A stretch of DNA of 64,000 nt from VXMO01 sp965219405 (lineage in GTDB: Bacteria; Chloroflexota; Dehalococcoidia; UBA6926). Below the pieces are notes generated by a model that saw nothing but the letters and a program-made list of their open reading frames with translations, made no database searches and was not told where the DNA came from. Below, one piece after another: positions 31,250-39,570 of the stretch (position 1 is its first letter; the number at the start of each line of letters is the position of its first letter). The translations under genes were made by a program, and so were the position numbers. The stretch lies in NCBI GenBank assembly GCA_965219405.1, contig OZ244736.1, forward strand, positions 62,001 to 126,000, given 5' to 3'.

Positions 31250-33487
31250 GTGACATCAACTGCCGAGAGCGGTGGGGCAAAGCTTGTCGGGACATCAGTT
31301 CCGCGAGTCGATGGGCCCGAAAAGGTGACCGGTTCTGCAGTCTATGGACTGGACGCGCAGATGCCGGGCATGTTGTGGATGAAGATCCTACGCAGCCCGT
31401 TCCCCCATGCGCGGATCATTTCAGTCGACACATCCGCCGCGAGCGCGCTGCCTGGCGTACACCTGGTTCTGACCGGTGAGGACCTCAAGGGCAGGTTGAC
31501 GGGCGGAATGATCAAGGACATGCCGCTGCTGGCGTGGGACAGGGTCATGCTGGTTGGCGACAAGGTGGCGGCGGTGGTGGCGGACGACGAGGACATCGCC
31601 CAGCAGGCTATTGGGCTGATCGACATCGAATACGAAGAGCTTCCGGCCATTATCGCGCCGGAGGACGCGATGACGGCGGATGCCCCCATCCTGCACCCGG
31701 ACGCGGGTTCGTACGAGGGAATGCCTCCACGGGACGAACACCCGAACCGGTACGCAGGCATTCATTTCGCCAAGGGCGACCTGGAGGCCGGGTTTGCTGA
31801 CGCTGACCATGTGATTGAACGGACGTATCGCACTCCGCTGCTCCACCAGGGCTATCTTGAGCCGCACGCCTGCCTTGTGTACGTCGATGACGAGGGCGTC
31901 ATACAGGTGTGGAATGCGAACGACACACCGACGGGGGCGTTGCAAGAGCTGTCGCGGTTGACCGGCATTGAGGAAGACGGCATCAATTTCAATTTCAACT
32001 ACGTTGGCGGCTCGTTCGGCGGTAAGTCGTCCGGCACGGAAGTTGCGCTTGCGTATGAGTTCAATCAGCGGACCGGTCGGCCGATCAAATGGACAGTTGA
32101 GTACGACGAAGAGTTCCAGAACATGACGATGCGCCACCCGGCGACGATGCGGGTGAAGGCGGGCGTCAAGAACGACGGCACGATCACGGCGTGGGAGTCC
32201 GAGGTTCATTTCGCGGGCGGCGGTTATGCAGCATACGCCCCCCTCCCCGCCATCTTGGGCATTGTTGAAATCGTGGGTCCGTACCGAATTGCGAACGTCA
32301 AGGTGGATTCGCACCAGGTGTATACCAACACGTCTCCGTGCACGTACGCGCGAGCACCCGGGCATGTACAGGCTCATTTCGCCGGCGAGTCCCACATGGA
32401 CGTGTTGGCAAACGCCATCGGCATGGACCCCATGGATTTCCGACTACAGAACGTCGTCGAACCAGGTGAAGAGTACCCGACGGGCGAGGAGTGGGAGAAC
32501 GTGCAGGCCGGCGCGGCGCTACGGCGCGCGGCAGAGGCAGCAGGTTACTACGACCCGAAGCCGGAGGGCGTGGGACGGGGCGTAGCAATTGGCAGCCACT
32601 CCCAAATTGGCGCGACAGGCAGTGTGGCGGTCAAGGTGATGGAGAACGGTCGGATAGAGGTCAATCATCCGGTGTTCGACCCCGGCACAGGCACGGGCAC
32701 CATCATCGCGCAGATCGTCGCCGACGAACTCGATATTCCAATCGACCGGATCGACGTCGTGACATGGTCGACGCGTGAGGGCAAGACAGGAGACATGGGC
32801 ATCGCGGGAAGCCGCGGCGCGCGGATGTTCAGTACTGCGGGCTTCAATACGATGCAAGAGGTCAAGGGCCGGTTGCAGCGCTTGACGTCTGAATTCATGG
32901 GTTGGGACGAGGAGCGTCTGACTATCCAGGCGGGCCACATCGTGAACGGCGCGAACTCGGATGAGCGTATTGCCATTGAGGATATTGCGCGGCGATTTGG
33001 CGAGCCTGTTGGCGCGCGGACCGATGAGATGGAGGGCTTTGACAGCCCGTGGAACGGTTACGGTGTCCACGTCGTGGACGTGTCCGTCGACCCTGACACG
33101 GCGGAGGTGACGCCCCTTCGATACACAGCAGTCCATGAGACGGGCCGCGTGCTGAATCCCATGGGATTCACAAGCCAGATTGAGGGCGGCATCGTTCAAT
33201 CCATCGGCTCGGCGCTGATGGAGGGGCTGTTCTACGACGAGAGCGGCCGGGTGATGAATCCGTCATTCGCAGACATGAAGCTGCCAACGGCCATGGATAT
33301 TCCGAGCCTGGACGTTGTGGTAATGGAGTCCGACGACGGTCACGGCCCGCTACGGGCCCGGGGCATCGGGGAGCATGCAAACAGCATGGCCGCGCCGGCC
33401 ATCGCCAACGCGGTTGCGGACAGCATCGGCGCGCGTGTGGATAGCCTGCCGATCACAGCGGAGAAGGTGTACCAAGAACTGAAGTAG
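31250..33487 (+). CDS. Xanthine-dehydrogenase-family molybdopterin-binding subunit, orphan
   Basis: A 745-residue large subunit of the molybdenum hydroxylase family. The a/b hammerhead domain is at about 15-125 (VPRVDGPEKVTGSAVYGLDA), the molybdopterin-binding region carries NYVGGSFGGKSSG (about 246-258) and ARAPGHVQAHFAGESHMD, and the proton-abstracting Glu is in RARGIGEHANSMAAPAIANA near the C-terminus (usual GxGE). The AYXCSFR loop of CO dehydrogenase is absent. The FAD and 2Fe-2S subunits that normally sit beside it are missing from the flanks. It may pair with subunits elsewhere. The start is GTG 31250, preceded by AGGGGGGATGGACA. TACACT (31202-31207) may be the -10. Confidence 0.9.
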   Translation: MTSTAESGGAKLVGTSVPRVDGPEKVTGSAVYGLDAQMPGMLWMKILRSPFPHARIISVDTSAASALPGVHLVLTGEDLKGRLTGGMIKDMPLLAWDRVMLVGDKVAAVVADDEDIAQQAIGLIDIEYEELPAIIAPEDAMTADAPILHPDAGSYEGMPPRDEHPNRYAGIHFAKGDLEAGFADADHVIERTYRTPLLHQGYLEPHACLVYVDDEGVIQVWNANDTPTGALQELSRLTGIEEDGINFNFNYVGGSFGGKSSGTEVALAYEFNQRTGRPIKWTVEYDEEFQNMTMRHPATMRVKAGVKNDGTITAWESEVHFAGGGYAAYAPLPAILGIVEIVGPYRIANVKVDSHQVYTNTSPCTYARAPGHVQAHFAGESHMDVLANAIGMDPMDFRLQNVVEPGEEYPTGEEWENVQAGAALRRAAEAAGYYDPKPEGVGRGVAIGSHSQIGATGSVAVKVMENGRIEVNHPVFDPGTGTGTIIAQIVADELDIPIDRIDVVTWSTREGKTGDMGIAGSRGARMFSTAGFNTMQEVKGRLQRLTSEFMGWDEERLTIQAGHIVNGANSDERIAIEDIARRFGEPVGARTDEMEGFDSPWNGYGVHVVDVSVDPDTAEVTPLRYTAVHETGRVLNPMGFTSQIEGGIVQSIGSALMEGLFYDESGRVMNPSFADMKLPTAMDIPSLDVVVMESDDGHGPLRARGIGEHANSMAAPAIANAVADSIGARVDSLPITAEKVYQELK

Positions 33488-33507
33488 TAATCGCCGGGGG
33501 GACCGAG

Positions 33508-34050
33508 ATGAGTGGTGCCCAACTAGATGGCGGTGGTCACGACCATGGGGTTCTTGCGCGAGCATGGGAGATTCTTGTGGACCGCGCGAGGGAGGGTCGG
33601 ACAATCTCTTACGGTGAAATGGCCACTGCAATGGTGCTCAGCCCTCAGAGCAGCCAATTCACCGAGGCATTGAATGAGTTATCACGCGCCGAGGAGGAGG
33701 CAGGCCGGGGCTTGCTGGGGGTGCTGGTTGTCCGGAAGCGCCAGGGAACGCCTGGCACCGCATTCTTCAATCTCGCCCGCGAACTGGGACGCCAATTCGA
33801 GAACGAGAAGGTCTTTTACCTGGAAGAGTCTGAGAGGGTCACTGCGCATTGGCAGGGACGCCCGGCCGAGGAATTGGATCTTCTGCACGACGATGTCGTA
33901 GAGGAACTAGAGCGCCTCTACTCCAGTGACGACCACGAACACGCAGCTTCCGGCGGCACGCCGACCTCTGAGAAAGACAACCCGTTCCGGGCTTTCGCAC
34001 TGGGTCTTGCAAGGATAGTCAAGAAGATAATTGGCCGGAGGCCCGACTAG
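33508..34050 (+). CDS. Uncharacterised protein, YGE-type winged-helix-like domain, paralogue A
   Basis: A 180-residue soluble protein with no function known to me. Residues about 15-115 form a compact domain with ISYGEMATAM, LLGVLVVRKRQGTPGTAFFNLARE and VFYLEESERVTAHW; these segments align with paralogue B at 34070 (LTYGQFAAQL, LLSVVVVSQHTKRPGARFCD, AYLKELALVYEYW). The layout (TYGxxA helix, central hydrophobic VVV strand, PGxxF turn, closing YW/HW helix) recalls small DNA-binding alkyltransferase-like folds, but no catalytic Cys motif is present. A basic tail with a hydrophobic patch (AFALGLARIVKKIIGRRPD) ends the protein. It follows the molybdoenzyme gene by 20 bp. Confidence 0.7.
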   Translation: MSGAQLDGGGHDHGVLARAWEILVDRAREGRTISYGEMATAMVLSPQSSQFTEALNELSRAEEEAGRGLLGVLVVRKRQGTPGTAFFNLARELGRQFENEKVFYLEESERVTAHWQGRPAEELDLLHDDVVEELERLYSSDDHEHAASGGTPTSEKDNPFRAFALGLARIVKKIIGRRPD

Positions 34051-34069
34051 GGATGTCTACGAGAGAACC

Positions 34070-34489
34070 ATGGTCTATGAGCCTGACCCCCTGCTAACAT
34101 CCCTTGCGCTGGGACGTCAGCGCGAGCGGGAGGCGGAGGGCGCTGACGCCGAGACGCCGATTGACGCGGAGTTGATTGAGCGCGCGCGGCAGGTTCTTAT
34201 TCCCATTGCGCGGAACAGCCAACGCTTAACATACGGTCAGTTCGCGGCCCAGTTGGGCGACCCGGCAGTTACGGCACTAAACGCAGGAGGGCTGCTGACG
34301 ATGGTGTGCGAGGTGGAGGGGGGATTCCAACGCCCACTACTCAGCGTTGTTGTTGTTAGTCAGCACACGAAACGGCCGGGAGCGCGGTTCTGTGACCTTG
34401 TTCGCGAGATGCGCGGATGGGACTGCGATGATGAAGAGGCATACCTGAAGGAACTGGCACTGGTCTACGAGTATTGGCGGCCGGCCTGA
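34070..34489 (+). CDS. Uncharacterised protein, paralogue B of the YGE-type pair
   Basis: A 139-residue protein; the start is taken at MVYEPDPLLTSLALG, because the longer frame overlaps the previous gene. It shares the paralogue-A domain (see 33508) but lacks the basic tail, and ends at the shared Tyr-Trp helix. It lies 37 bp ahead of the selenoprotein gene. Together the two genes suggest a tandem duplication that has stayed with the molybdoenzyme and GrdB-like genes. Confidence 0.65.
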   Translation: MVYEPDPLLTSLALGRQREREAEGADAETPIDAELIERARQVLIPIARNSQRLTYGQFAAQLGDPAVTALNAGGLLTMVCEVEGGFQRPLLSVVVVSQHTKRPGARFCDLVREMRGWDCDDEEAYLKELALVYEYWRPA

Positions 34490-34525
34490 CGATTCTCAGC
34501 ACGGAGACGCACGAGAGAATCCATC

Positions 34526-35473
34526 ATGCCAATTGAACTACGTGACCTGGCGCGGCTGCCGCCGTCCATCGAGAACATGGCGTTCTCCAAGATCAGGGTG
34601 GAACGCTTACCGGAGGAAGAGGCGACACGTTTCTTTCAAGGGTTGTATGAGGCCGCCCTGCTCTCCCATGACGATGGCGATTGGTCTCGCGTGGACGCAT
34701 ACCTGAGTGAGTGGGAACGCGATCTGGTATCGCGAGTGAATCCCAACGCCATCTCATTTGATTCTTCACCGTGGACGGCATTTCAAAAACCGCTCTCAGA
34801 GGCGCGCATTGGGCTACTTACAACAGGCGGGGCCTATGTGCGAGACGCGCAGGAGCCGTTCATTGATGACGACCCCTCGTATCGCGTGATTTCATCCACG
34901 ACATCAACGTCCGATTTGGCAATCTTCCATGAGCACTATGACAAGTCCAATGCGGAGAAGGACATCAACGTCATCTTTCCAATCGAACGGCTGCGGGATA
35001 TGGAAGAGGAAAGACAGATTGGGTCACTCGCGGCGAATTCCTTCGGTTTCATGGGGTACATCATCGGCGACAACATCCCCCGCCTGATGGAGGAGACGGC
35101 GCCGGAAGCAGCTCGGATGCTCCTTGAGGAAGACGTCGATGCCGCTCTGATCGGAACGACTTGACCGATGTGCAATCAGTCGGGCGGGCTGATCGCGCGC
35201 GTGCTCGAGGAGCACGGGATTTCGACGGTGGTGGTGAACCAGGGTTTGCAGCAGCCCATGCGGGTCAAACCACCACGCTCACTCTATGTGAAACACCCCT
35301 ACGGGCAGCCGTTTGGTCAGCCGGGCAACGTTGAACAACAACGAACGATTGTTGAGGACGCGCTCAACCTGCTGGAGACTGTCACGGAACCGGGGACAAT
35401 CGTCCACTCTCCCTATCGATGGCGTCGGGAGGATTTTACGGCGATTCGCAGGGAGCGGGATAGTCAGGAATAG
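34526..35473 (+). CDS. Glycine/betaine/sarcosine/D-proline reductase selenoprotein-B family protein, selenocysteine-containing
   Basis: A 315-residue protein read through TGA at 35162-35164 as selenocysteine (residue 213). The frame is the same on both sides. Before it come AFQKPLSEARIGLLTTGG and VIFPIERLRDMEEERQIGSL, which match the family's PLSESRVALVTTAAxY and FPLxxLRxLxxEGxIGxL. After it comes U-P-M-C-NQSGGLIARVLEEHGIST, where relatives with Cys read CPVCHQSxxLAARxLExxGIxT. So Sec replaces the first Cys of CPxC and forms a Sec-x-x-Cys pair. Such proteins are fed electrons by thioredoxin-like partners in glycine or proline reductases; here no GrdA, GrdC or PrdA neighbour exists and the true substrate is unknown. 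A SECIS hairpin follows the UGA with the same geometry as at 1941. The alternative is two split genes, which would strand a conserved motif at the break. Confidence 0.9.
35165..35193 (+). promoter_or_regulatory. Bacterial SECIS element of the GrdB-like mRNA
   Basis: Ten nucleotides after the UGA a stem begins: ATCAGTC (35175-35181) pairs with GGCTGAT (35187-35193), seven pairs including one G-U, around the loop GGGCG (35182-35186). UGA-to-loop distance is 17 nt and the loop opens with GG, matching the rhodanese element exactly in geometry. Confidence 0.8.
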
Positions 35474-35511
35474 CCCAGTCGCTGCCGGGTGTTGGGCCTG
35501 CTGAGGTTTGC

Positions 35512-36360
35512 CTAGTCCACGTGGCCCTCAATCGGTGCTTCGGCCAAGGCATAGTCAAGCTGAGCCAGGTCTTGCCTGAGTCGGCGGGCCATCGGAAGCA
35601 TGGTGGACGCCGTCATACCGGCGCCGATGAATCCTCCCAGGAGCGGGATGGCCTTGGCAAATCCGCGAGTGAACGTGTCCTTGGTGATCTTTACACCGAT
35701 GTAGCGGCCAACACGCTTGGCGAGCATCGATGAGGCGTGATGCGCCACAGCGCGGGTAGAGAGCTGCTGAAGGCCCTGTTTGGCCGCGCCGACACCCATC
35801 ATCGCGCCGATGAACATCGTGATGTCCGCCTGTGCAATCTCGTCCAGTTCATCTCCATGCAGCAGATTCGGCCACCCGTAGAGATAGGCTAACTCCTGTG
35901 CCATCACGGTGAGGTGATAAAAGTACTGGGCAAGGTCAGCCGGAATCGTGCCCAGCATGGCAAATCCCCCGGGAATGCCGGTTGCGAATGAGATACCGGA
36001 CGCGCGGGCAACGTGCCTTCTGATCAGGACGTTGGCACGGCCGTCAATCTTGGCGATGTCGATACCTGCCAGCGCGGGCCGCGTCTTTATTGCTTGCTCA
36101 ATCTGCTCCTCGTCGGCAATCGACTTCAGAGTAGAGCGCAGGAATTCCTCACGATTGACCTTGACGCCCGGCACTGCAAGAGCGGCGTGGAGGACACGCT
36201 GCCAAACACGATCATCATGGCCGGACTCGACAAGTTCGAGAGTGCCGTTATCGTCCTCAAGCGCCGAAGCCTCGTGCTCAAGACGCTCTTCGGCAAGATG
36301 AGCCTTGTCTTCTGCCTCAAGGGTCACAGATTCGTTATTTGGCCGTTCTTCCGCCATCAT
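35512..36360 (-). CDS. EcsC-family-like membrane-associated protein
   Basis: A 282-residue protein. After an acidic N-terminal helix (about 1-60) comes ISFATGIPGGFAMLGTIPADLAQYFYH (hydrophobic, about 128-154), then ITMFIGAMMGVGAAKQGLQ and a C-terminal KAIPLLGGFIGAGMTASTML segment with three to four hydrophobic stretches. The PGGFAMLGTIPADLAQYF pattern matches EcsC-type proteins of Bacillus transport operons, whose role remains unclear. It converges on the selenoprotein gene. The hydrophobic stretches carry Gly and Pro like short membrane hairpins rather than full helices. Confidence 0.65.
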   Translation of the reverse strand: MMAEERPNNESVTLEAEDKAHLAEERLEHEASALEDDNGTLELVESGHDDRVWQRVLHAALAVPGVKVNREEFLRSTLKSIADEEQIEQAIKTRPALAGIDIAKIDGRANVLIRRHVARASGISFATGIPGGFAMLGTIPADLAQYFYHLTVMAQELAYLYGWPNLLHGDELDEIAQADITMFIGAMMGVGAAKQGLQQLSTRAVAHHASSMLAKRVGRYIGVKITKDTFTRGFAKAIPLLGGFIGAGMTASTMLPMARRLRQDLAQLDYALAEAPIEGHVD

Positions 36361-36414
36361 GATCCTCCCCGAGGATCTGCTTTATCCCGCTGTCATGATA
36401 CACGCGGTACCACG

Positions 36415-37533
36415 TCAGTATGAACGAAACAACTCGCCCCAGGGCGTTTCCAAAGCCTTTTGCGCTCTTCGTCGACCAATCGCATTGTACCAATAGCCGT
36501 TGAAATAAAGATTGGATGCAACATAGGACCAGGGAGCGATGACAGTACGCAGAAGAAGGTGCTCAAGACGCTTCAACGGACCCCAATAGATAAGCTTCTG
36601 TCCGCGGCTGGCGAACGTGTCCTCGCTCGCCTTGAGGCGCCAGTTCACCTCGGACACGTCCTCACCGACGATTTCGATCTCTCGTGGATCGCCGGTTCCC
36701 AAGCCTGCTTCATGTGCAAGGCGAATGAATTTGACGGACATCGGGTCGATTCCCATGAGCTTGGCGGAGACGGCGTCGATGGCCACCTGGTCCGCCGACG
36801 CCAGCAAAATGTTCTTCGTTTGCCATTGCATGGCTCGTGGGCCGGGGCCATCGCCGACAAAGGTGCCGTCCATGACGGCGAACAGGCCGGGGTGGATCTC
36901 CTTCTGAATGGCCAACAAGTCGACAAGCGTCTCGTGGATGACGGAGTGCGTCCAGTGACGGCGGTGATTCAGCAGGCCGCCGAATGCATTCTTCATCGCG
37001 CCGGTCATCGTCGTGAAGACGTGGGTCTTCACGGTTGGCAGTTGGATGATGTTCTTGCCGGGGAACATGGCCGGGATACGCAGGCCGTCCGGGAATATGT
37101 CACCTAGCACGCGCATCTCAGCCTTTGGGTGGAACTCCATCCATTCCACGTCCTCAAGATGGGTGTTTGGAATGCCGTGTTTCTCTATGACCGGCAGGTG
37201 CTTGTTATTGACCTCGCCGACCCTTGCGTCAACGACGACGGTGCCATTGTGCGCGGCGATGATGTCGTTGAATCCATCCTCTTTCAGTGTCTTGATCACG
37301 CCGTCGAGCTGCCACGGAGTGGTGGAACAAGCCGGGTACCAGAGCTGCCAGGAGATGTTGATCTTAAGCAGGGTGGCGGCAGCGGCATCAAGGGTCTCCT
37401 GATAGCCAGCAAGGCGCATGAGGCGGCCTATATCGTCCAACACCGTTTCAGGCGTCGTGTAGACGACGGCCACGCGGGAGCGAGAGGGCGGCGTGGCATC
37501 TGCGGCAGGGTTGTCCAGAACTGTCTGCGTCAT
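36415..37533 (-). CDS. DUF362-domain protein
   Basis: A 372-residue cytoplasmic protein. The DUF362 core is marked by NIIQLPTVKTHVFTTMTGAM and KNAFGGLLNHRRH (about 175-208), then GDGPGPRAMQWQTKNILLAS and DQVAIDAVSAKLMGID (about 245-285). Members often end in a 4Fe-4S ferredoxin domain, but none is seen here, and the C-terminus is instead an aromatic-rich basic tail (SNLYFNGYWYNAIGRRR). The start is divergent from the amidohydrolase gene, 53 bp away. Function is not assigned; a redox or transport link is sometimes proposed for the family. Confidence 0.85.
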   Translation of the reverse strand: MTQTVLDNPAADATPPSRSRVAVVYTTPETVLDDIGRLMRLAGYQETLDAAAATLLKINISWQLWYPACSTTPWQLDGVIKTLKEDGFNDIIAAHNGTVVVDARVGEVNNKHLPVIEKHGIPNTHLEDVEWMEFHPKAEMRVLGDIFPDGLRIPAMFPGKNIIQLPTVKTHVFTTMTGAMKNAFGGLLNHRRHWTHSVIHETLVDLLAIQKEIHPGLFAVMDGTFVGDGPGPRAMQWQTKNILLASADQVAIDAVSAKLMGIDPMSVKFIRLAHEAGLGTGDPREIEIVGEDVSEVNWRLKASEDTFASRGQKLIYWGPLKRLEHLLLRTVIAPWSYVASNLYFNGYWYNAIGRRRAQKALETPWGELFRSY

Positions 37534-37573
37534 TGTGTCTCTATCGATAATGTGGATGCATACTCTCTTTCTC

Positions 37574-37579
37574 TATACT
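37574..37579 (+). promoter_or_regulatory. -10 box of a second probably leaderless promoter
   Basis: TATACT ends seven bases before the ATG at 37587, in the divergent gap. No ribosome site is present between, so the mRNA would start at or next to the ATG, as at 22801. Confidence 0.5.
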
Positions 37580-37586
37580 TTAGCCG

Positions 37587-38453
37587 ATGAGCACCATAGG
37601 CCGCGTTGACACGCACGTTCACGTTTTTCACCCGGATGTGGCGGAGGATCGCTTCCGCTACTTCCCGCAGGATGCTGCGTTCCACGAGATGTACCAGGCG
37701 CCGGACGCCCAGATCATCGTGACGGAGCAGTTGGTCAACGCGATGGATATTGCAGGAATTTCGCGGTCGATTGCGTGCGGATTCGGTTGGAGTACCAACG
37801 AACTGTGCAGGGAGGGAAACGACGCGATCATCGAGGCAGTACGGCTGTATCCGAGCCGCCTGACGGGATTCGGCACCGTTGCGCCTCGTGACTCGCTCTC
37901 AGAAGCGATTGCCGAGATCGACCGGCTCGCCGCATCCGGAGTCCGGGGTTTAGGCGAGTTGCGTCCTGATACGCAGGGGCTCCTTGAGATGCAGCCTCAC
38001 GATGTTGATGTGTTTGCGGAGCGTGTTCGCGAGCACCGCATGGGTCTGTTGATGCATGCTTCCGAACCCGTTGGGCGGATGTATCCGGGCAAGGGGACGG
38101 CGACACCGGAGCGCCTGTACGGACTGCTTGAACGCCTGCGGGGCATCCCAATCATCCTGGCGCACGCGGGCGGGGGACTGCCCTTCTATGCGAATCTCCG
38201 GGCGTCTGAAGATGTGTTTGCGGACGTTTATGTGGACACGTCGGCGATGCCGTATCTGTATGACCCCGCAACGGTTCGCGCACTCATCAACTCTATCGGC
38301 CTAGATCGGGTGTTGTTCGCGACTGACTACCCGCTGATGCGGCAGGAGCGGGTGATTGAGTACCTCGACAAGGCAGGGCTGACATCCGAGGAGATGGAAC
38401 GCGTGCTGCAGCACAACGCTGAGGAATTTCTGAGGCGCATTCAGATTCCGTGA
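37587..38453 (+). CDS. Amidohydrolase-family TIM-barrel protein
   Basis: A 288-residue metal-dependent hydrolase (PF04909-type). DTHVHVFHPD (about 7-16) holds the first two His ligands; later His residues lie in LLMHASEPVG and IILAHAGGGLPFY; the final Asp is in DRVLFATDYPLM. Family members include decarboxylases and lactonases (e.g. gamma-resorcylate decarboxylase). The segment VYVDTSAMPYLYDP may help substrate binding. It overlaps the thpR start by 4 bp (ATGA-like GTGA), so the two are cotranslated. A cobalamin or aromatic acid role cannot be inferred from context. Confidence 0.88.
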   Translation: MSTIGRVDTHVHVFHPDVAEDRFRYFPQDAAFHEMYQAPDAQIIVTEQLVNAMDIAGISRSIACGFGWSTNELCREGNDAIIEAVRLYPSRLTGFGTVAPRDSLSEAIAEIDRLAASGVRGLGELRPDTQGLLEMQPHDVDVFAERVREHRMGLLMHASEPVGRMYPGKGTATPERLYGLLERLRGIPIILAHAGGGLPFYANLRASEDVFADVYVDTSAMPYLYDPATVRALINSIGLDRVLFATDYPLMRQERVIEYLDKAGLTSEEMERVLQHNAEEFLRRIQIP

Positions 38454-39049
38454 ACGGGCCGCCAGACTCCCCAGGACCACCCACTCTCCGCGCATTCGTG
38501 GCCGTCGTTCCACCAAAGGATGTGCGGGCGCAACTTGGGGCGGTGGTCGGGGAGTTAAGGCAGCGAGACAGAGATGATTCGGTGCGCTGGGTGGCGGCTG
38601 ATGCGATGCACATCACGCTCGCTTTCCTCGGACAGATCGAGGAGAACGAGGCCACACAGTTGATTGAGGCACTAAAGGCGGAGGTTGCGGACATAGAGTC
38701 CTTTGAGCTCAGTGTCAGCAGTCTCGGGACTTTTGGAGACAGACGCCGACGCGGCGGAGCGCAGGTGGTGTGGGCCGGCCTGGATGGGAATGTCGATGCC
38801 CTCCGTGGGCTGCATGAGCAAGTGATCAAGGCTGTGCGCAGCGTTGGCTTGCGTGTGGAGTCGCGGGAGTTCCAGCCGCATATCACCCTGGGGCGTGTGC
38901 GGCGCGGGCGCAGGTGGCGACTCGAGGCGGTCGACTCTCCTGCAATTCCTACGGCGCCGTTTTGTGTGGATGCTGTAACGCTGATGGAAAGTCGGTTGGG
39001 ACGAGGGCCGGCCGTGTACGTTGAGCGAGGCAAAGTTGCTTTGGAATAG
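38450..39049 (+). CDS. thpR: RNA 2',3'-cyclic phosphodiesterase
   Basis: A 199-residue 2H phosphoesterase. The two HxTx catalytic motifs are MHITLAFLGQ (about 47-56) and PHITLGRVRRG (about 143-153), at the normal spacing. RAFVAVVPPKDVRAQL opens the fold. These enzymes ligate or open 2'-5' and cyclic phosphate ends of RNA such as tRNA halves. The GTG start overlaps the amidohydrolase stop. Confidence 0.9.
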   Translation: MNGPPDSPGPPTLRAFVAVVPPKDVRAQLGAVVGELRQRDRDDSVRWVAADAMHITLAFLGQIEENEATQLIEALKAEVADIESFELSVSSLGTFGDRRRRGGAQVVWAGLDGNVDALRGLHEQVIKAVRSVGLRVESREFQPHITLGRVRRGRRWRLEAVDSPAIPTAPFCVDAVTLMESRLGRGPAVYVERGKVALE

Positions 39050-39063
39050 AGGAGTCGGGATGG

Positions 39064-39083
39064 ATTCCGGCTTTCGCCGGAAT
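39064..39083. repeat. dRS3-like 20-bp palindrome, copy 7 (CGGC subtype)
   Basis: ATTCCGGC / GCCGGAAT, TTTC loop, identical in core to copy 5 (26603). It lies 14 bases after thpR and upstream of the trp promoter; it could terminate thpR. Confidence 0.85.
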
Positions 39084-39155
39084 GAGGGGAATGCGGGAAA
39101 GCGCGAGACCGACAGAATTGGGTGTCCGCAGGCTGGAATGCGGGGATGTGCGTGA

Positions 39156-39184
39156 TTGACAGAGAGGGTATCTGAACGTAGCAT
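39156..39184 (+). promoter_or_regulatory. Promoter of the trp operon leader
   Basis: TTGACA (39156-39161), a 17-bp spacer, then TAGCAT (39179-39184). The start would fall near 39191, matching the beginning of the T-box leader. Confidence 0.65.
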
Positions 39185-39190
39185 TTATGG

Positions 39191-39520
39191 AAACTGAATA
39201 GGGGAATAAAGGCGACGAACGAGAGTAGTACCGTCCATCGCCGGGCTATAGAGAGTCGGGGATTGGTGGGATCCCGACGCCGGGCCGGATGGGAATGGAC
39301 TCGGGAGCTGCGAACCGAACGGGGTGGCGCAAGCCGCGACTCAGTAGGCTTCGACGGGTTGGGACGCCGTTACACGTCCACGGTATACCCCCGACGGCGG
39401 AGGCCAAAGGGGAGTACCCGGAGAGCGCTCCCGCCGTGCGGGCGGGGGAATAAGGGTGGCACCGCGGGAATCCCACACGAAACGAGGACCCGTCCCTTTG
39501 AGGGACGGGCTTTTTGTTTG
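39191..39520 (+). ncRNA. Tryptophan-specific T-box leader riboswitch
   Basis: A T-box leader that senses uncharged tRNA-Trp and controls trpE onward. Stem I shows the AGTA bulge region (about 39225) and the distal T-loop type AGAGAGTCGGGGATTGGTGG (39249-39268). The specifier loop reads GGGAATGGACTC with TGG at 39296-39298, the Trp codon followed by a purine. The conserved T-box sequence GGGTGGCACCGCGG lies at 39454-39467 and can pair in an antiterminator with the CGCTCCCGCC upstream. The terminator follows at 39489. The 330-nt region between thpR and trpE holds nothing else. Confidence 0.92.
39489..39515 (+). terminator. T-box terminator of the trp leader
   Basis: CCCGTCCCT (39489-39497), TTG loop, AGGGACGGG (39501-39509), then C and TTTTT. 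It is the off-state stem, mutually exclusive with the T-box antiterminator. Confidence 0.9.
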
Positions 39521-39570
39521 TCCTTCTACGTCAAACGCGAGCAAGGGACAGGCAGAAAGGCGGAAAGGAA

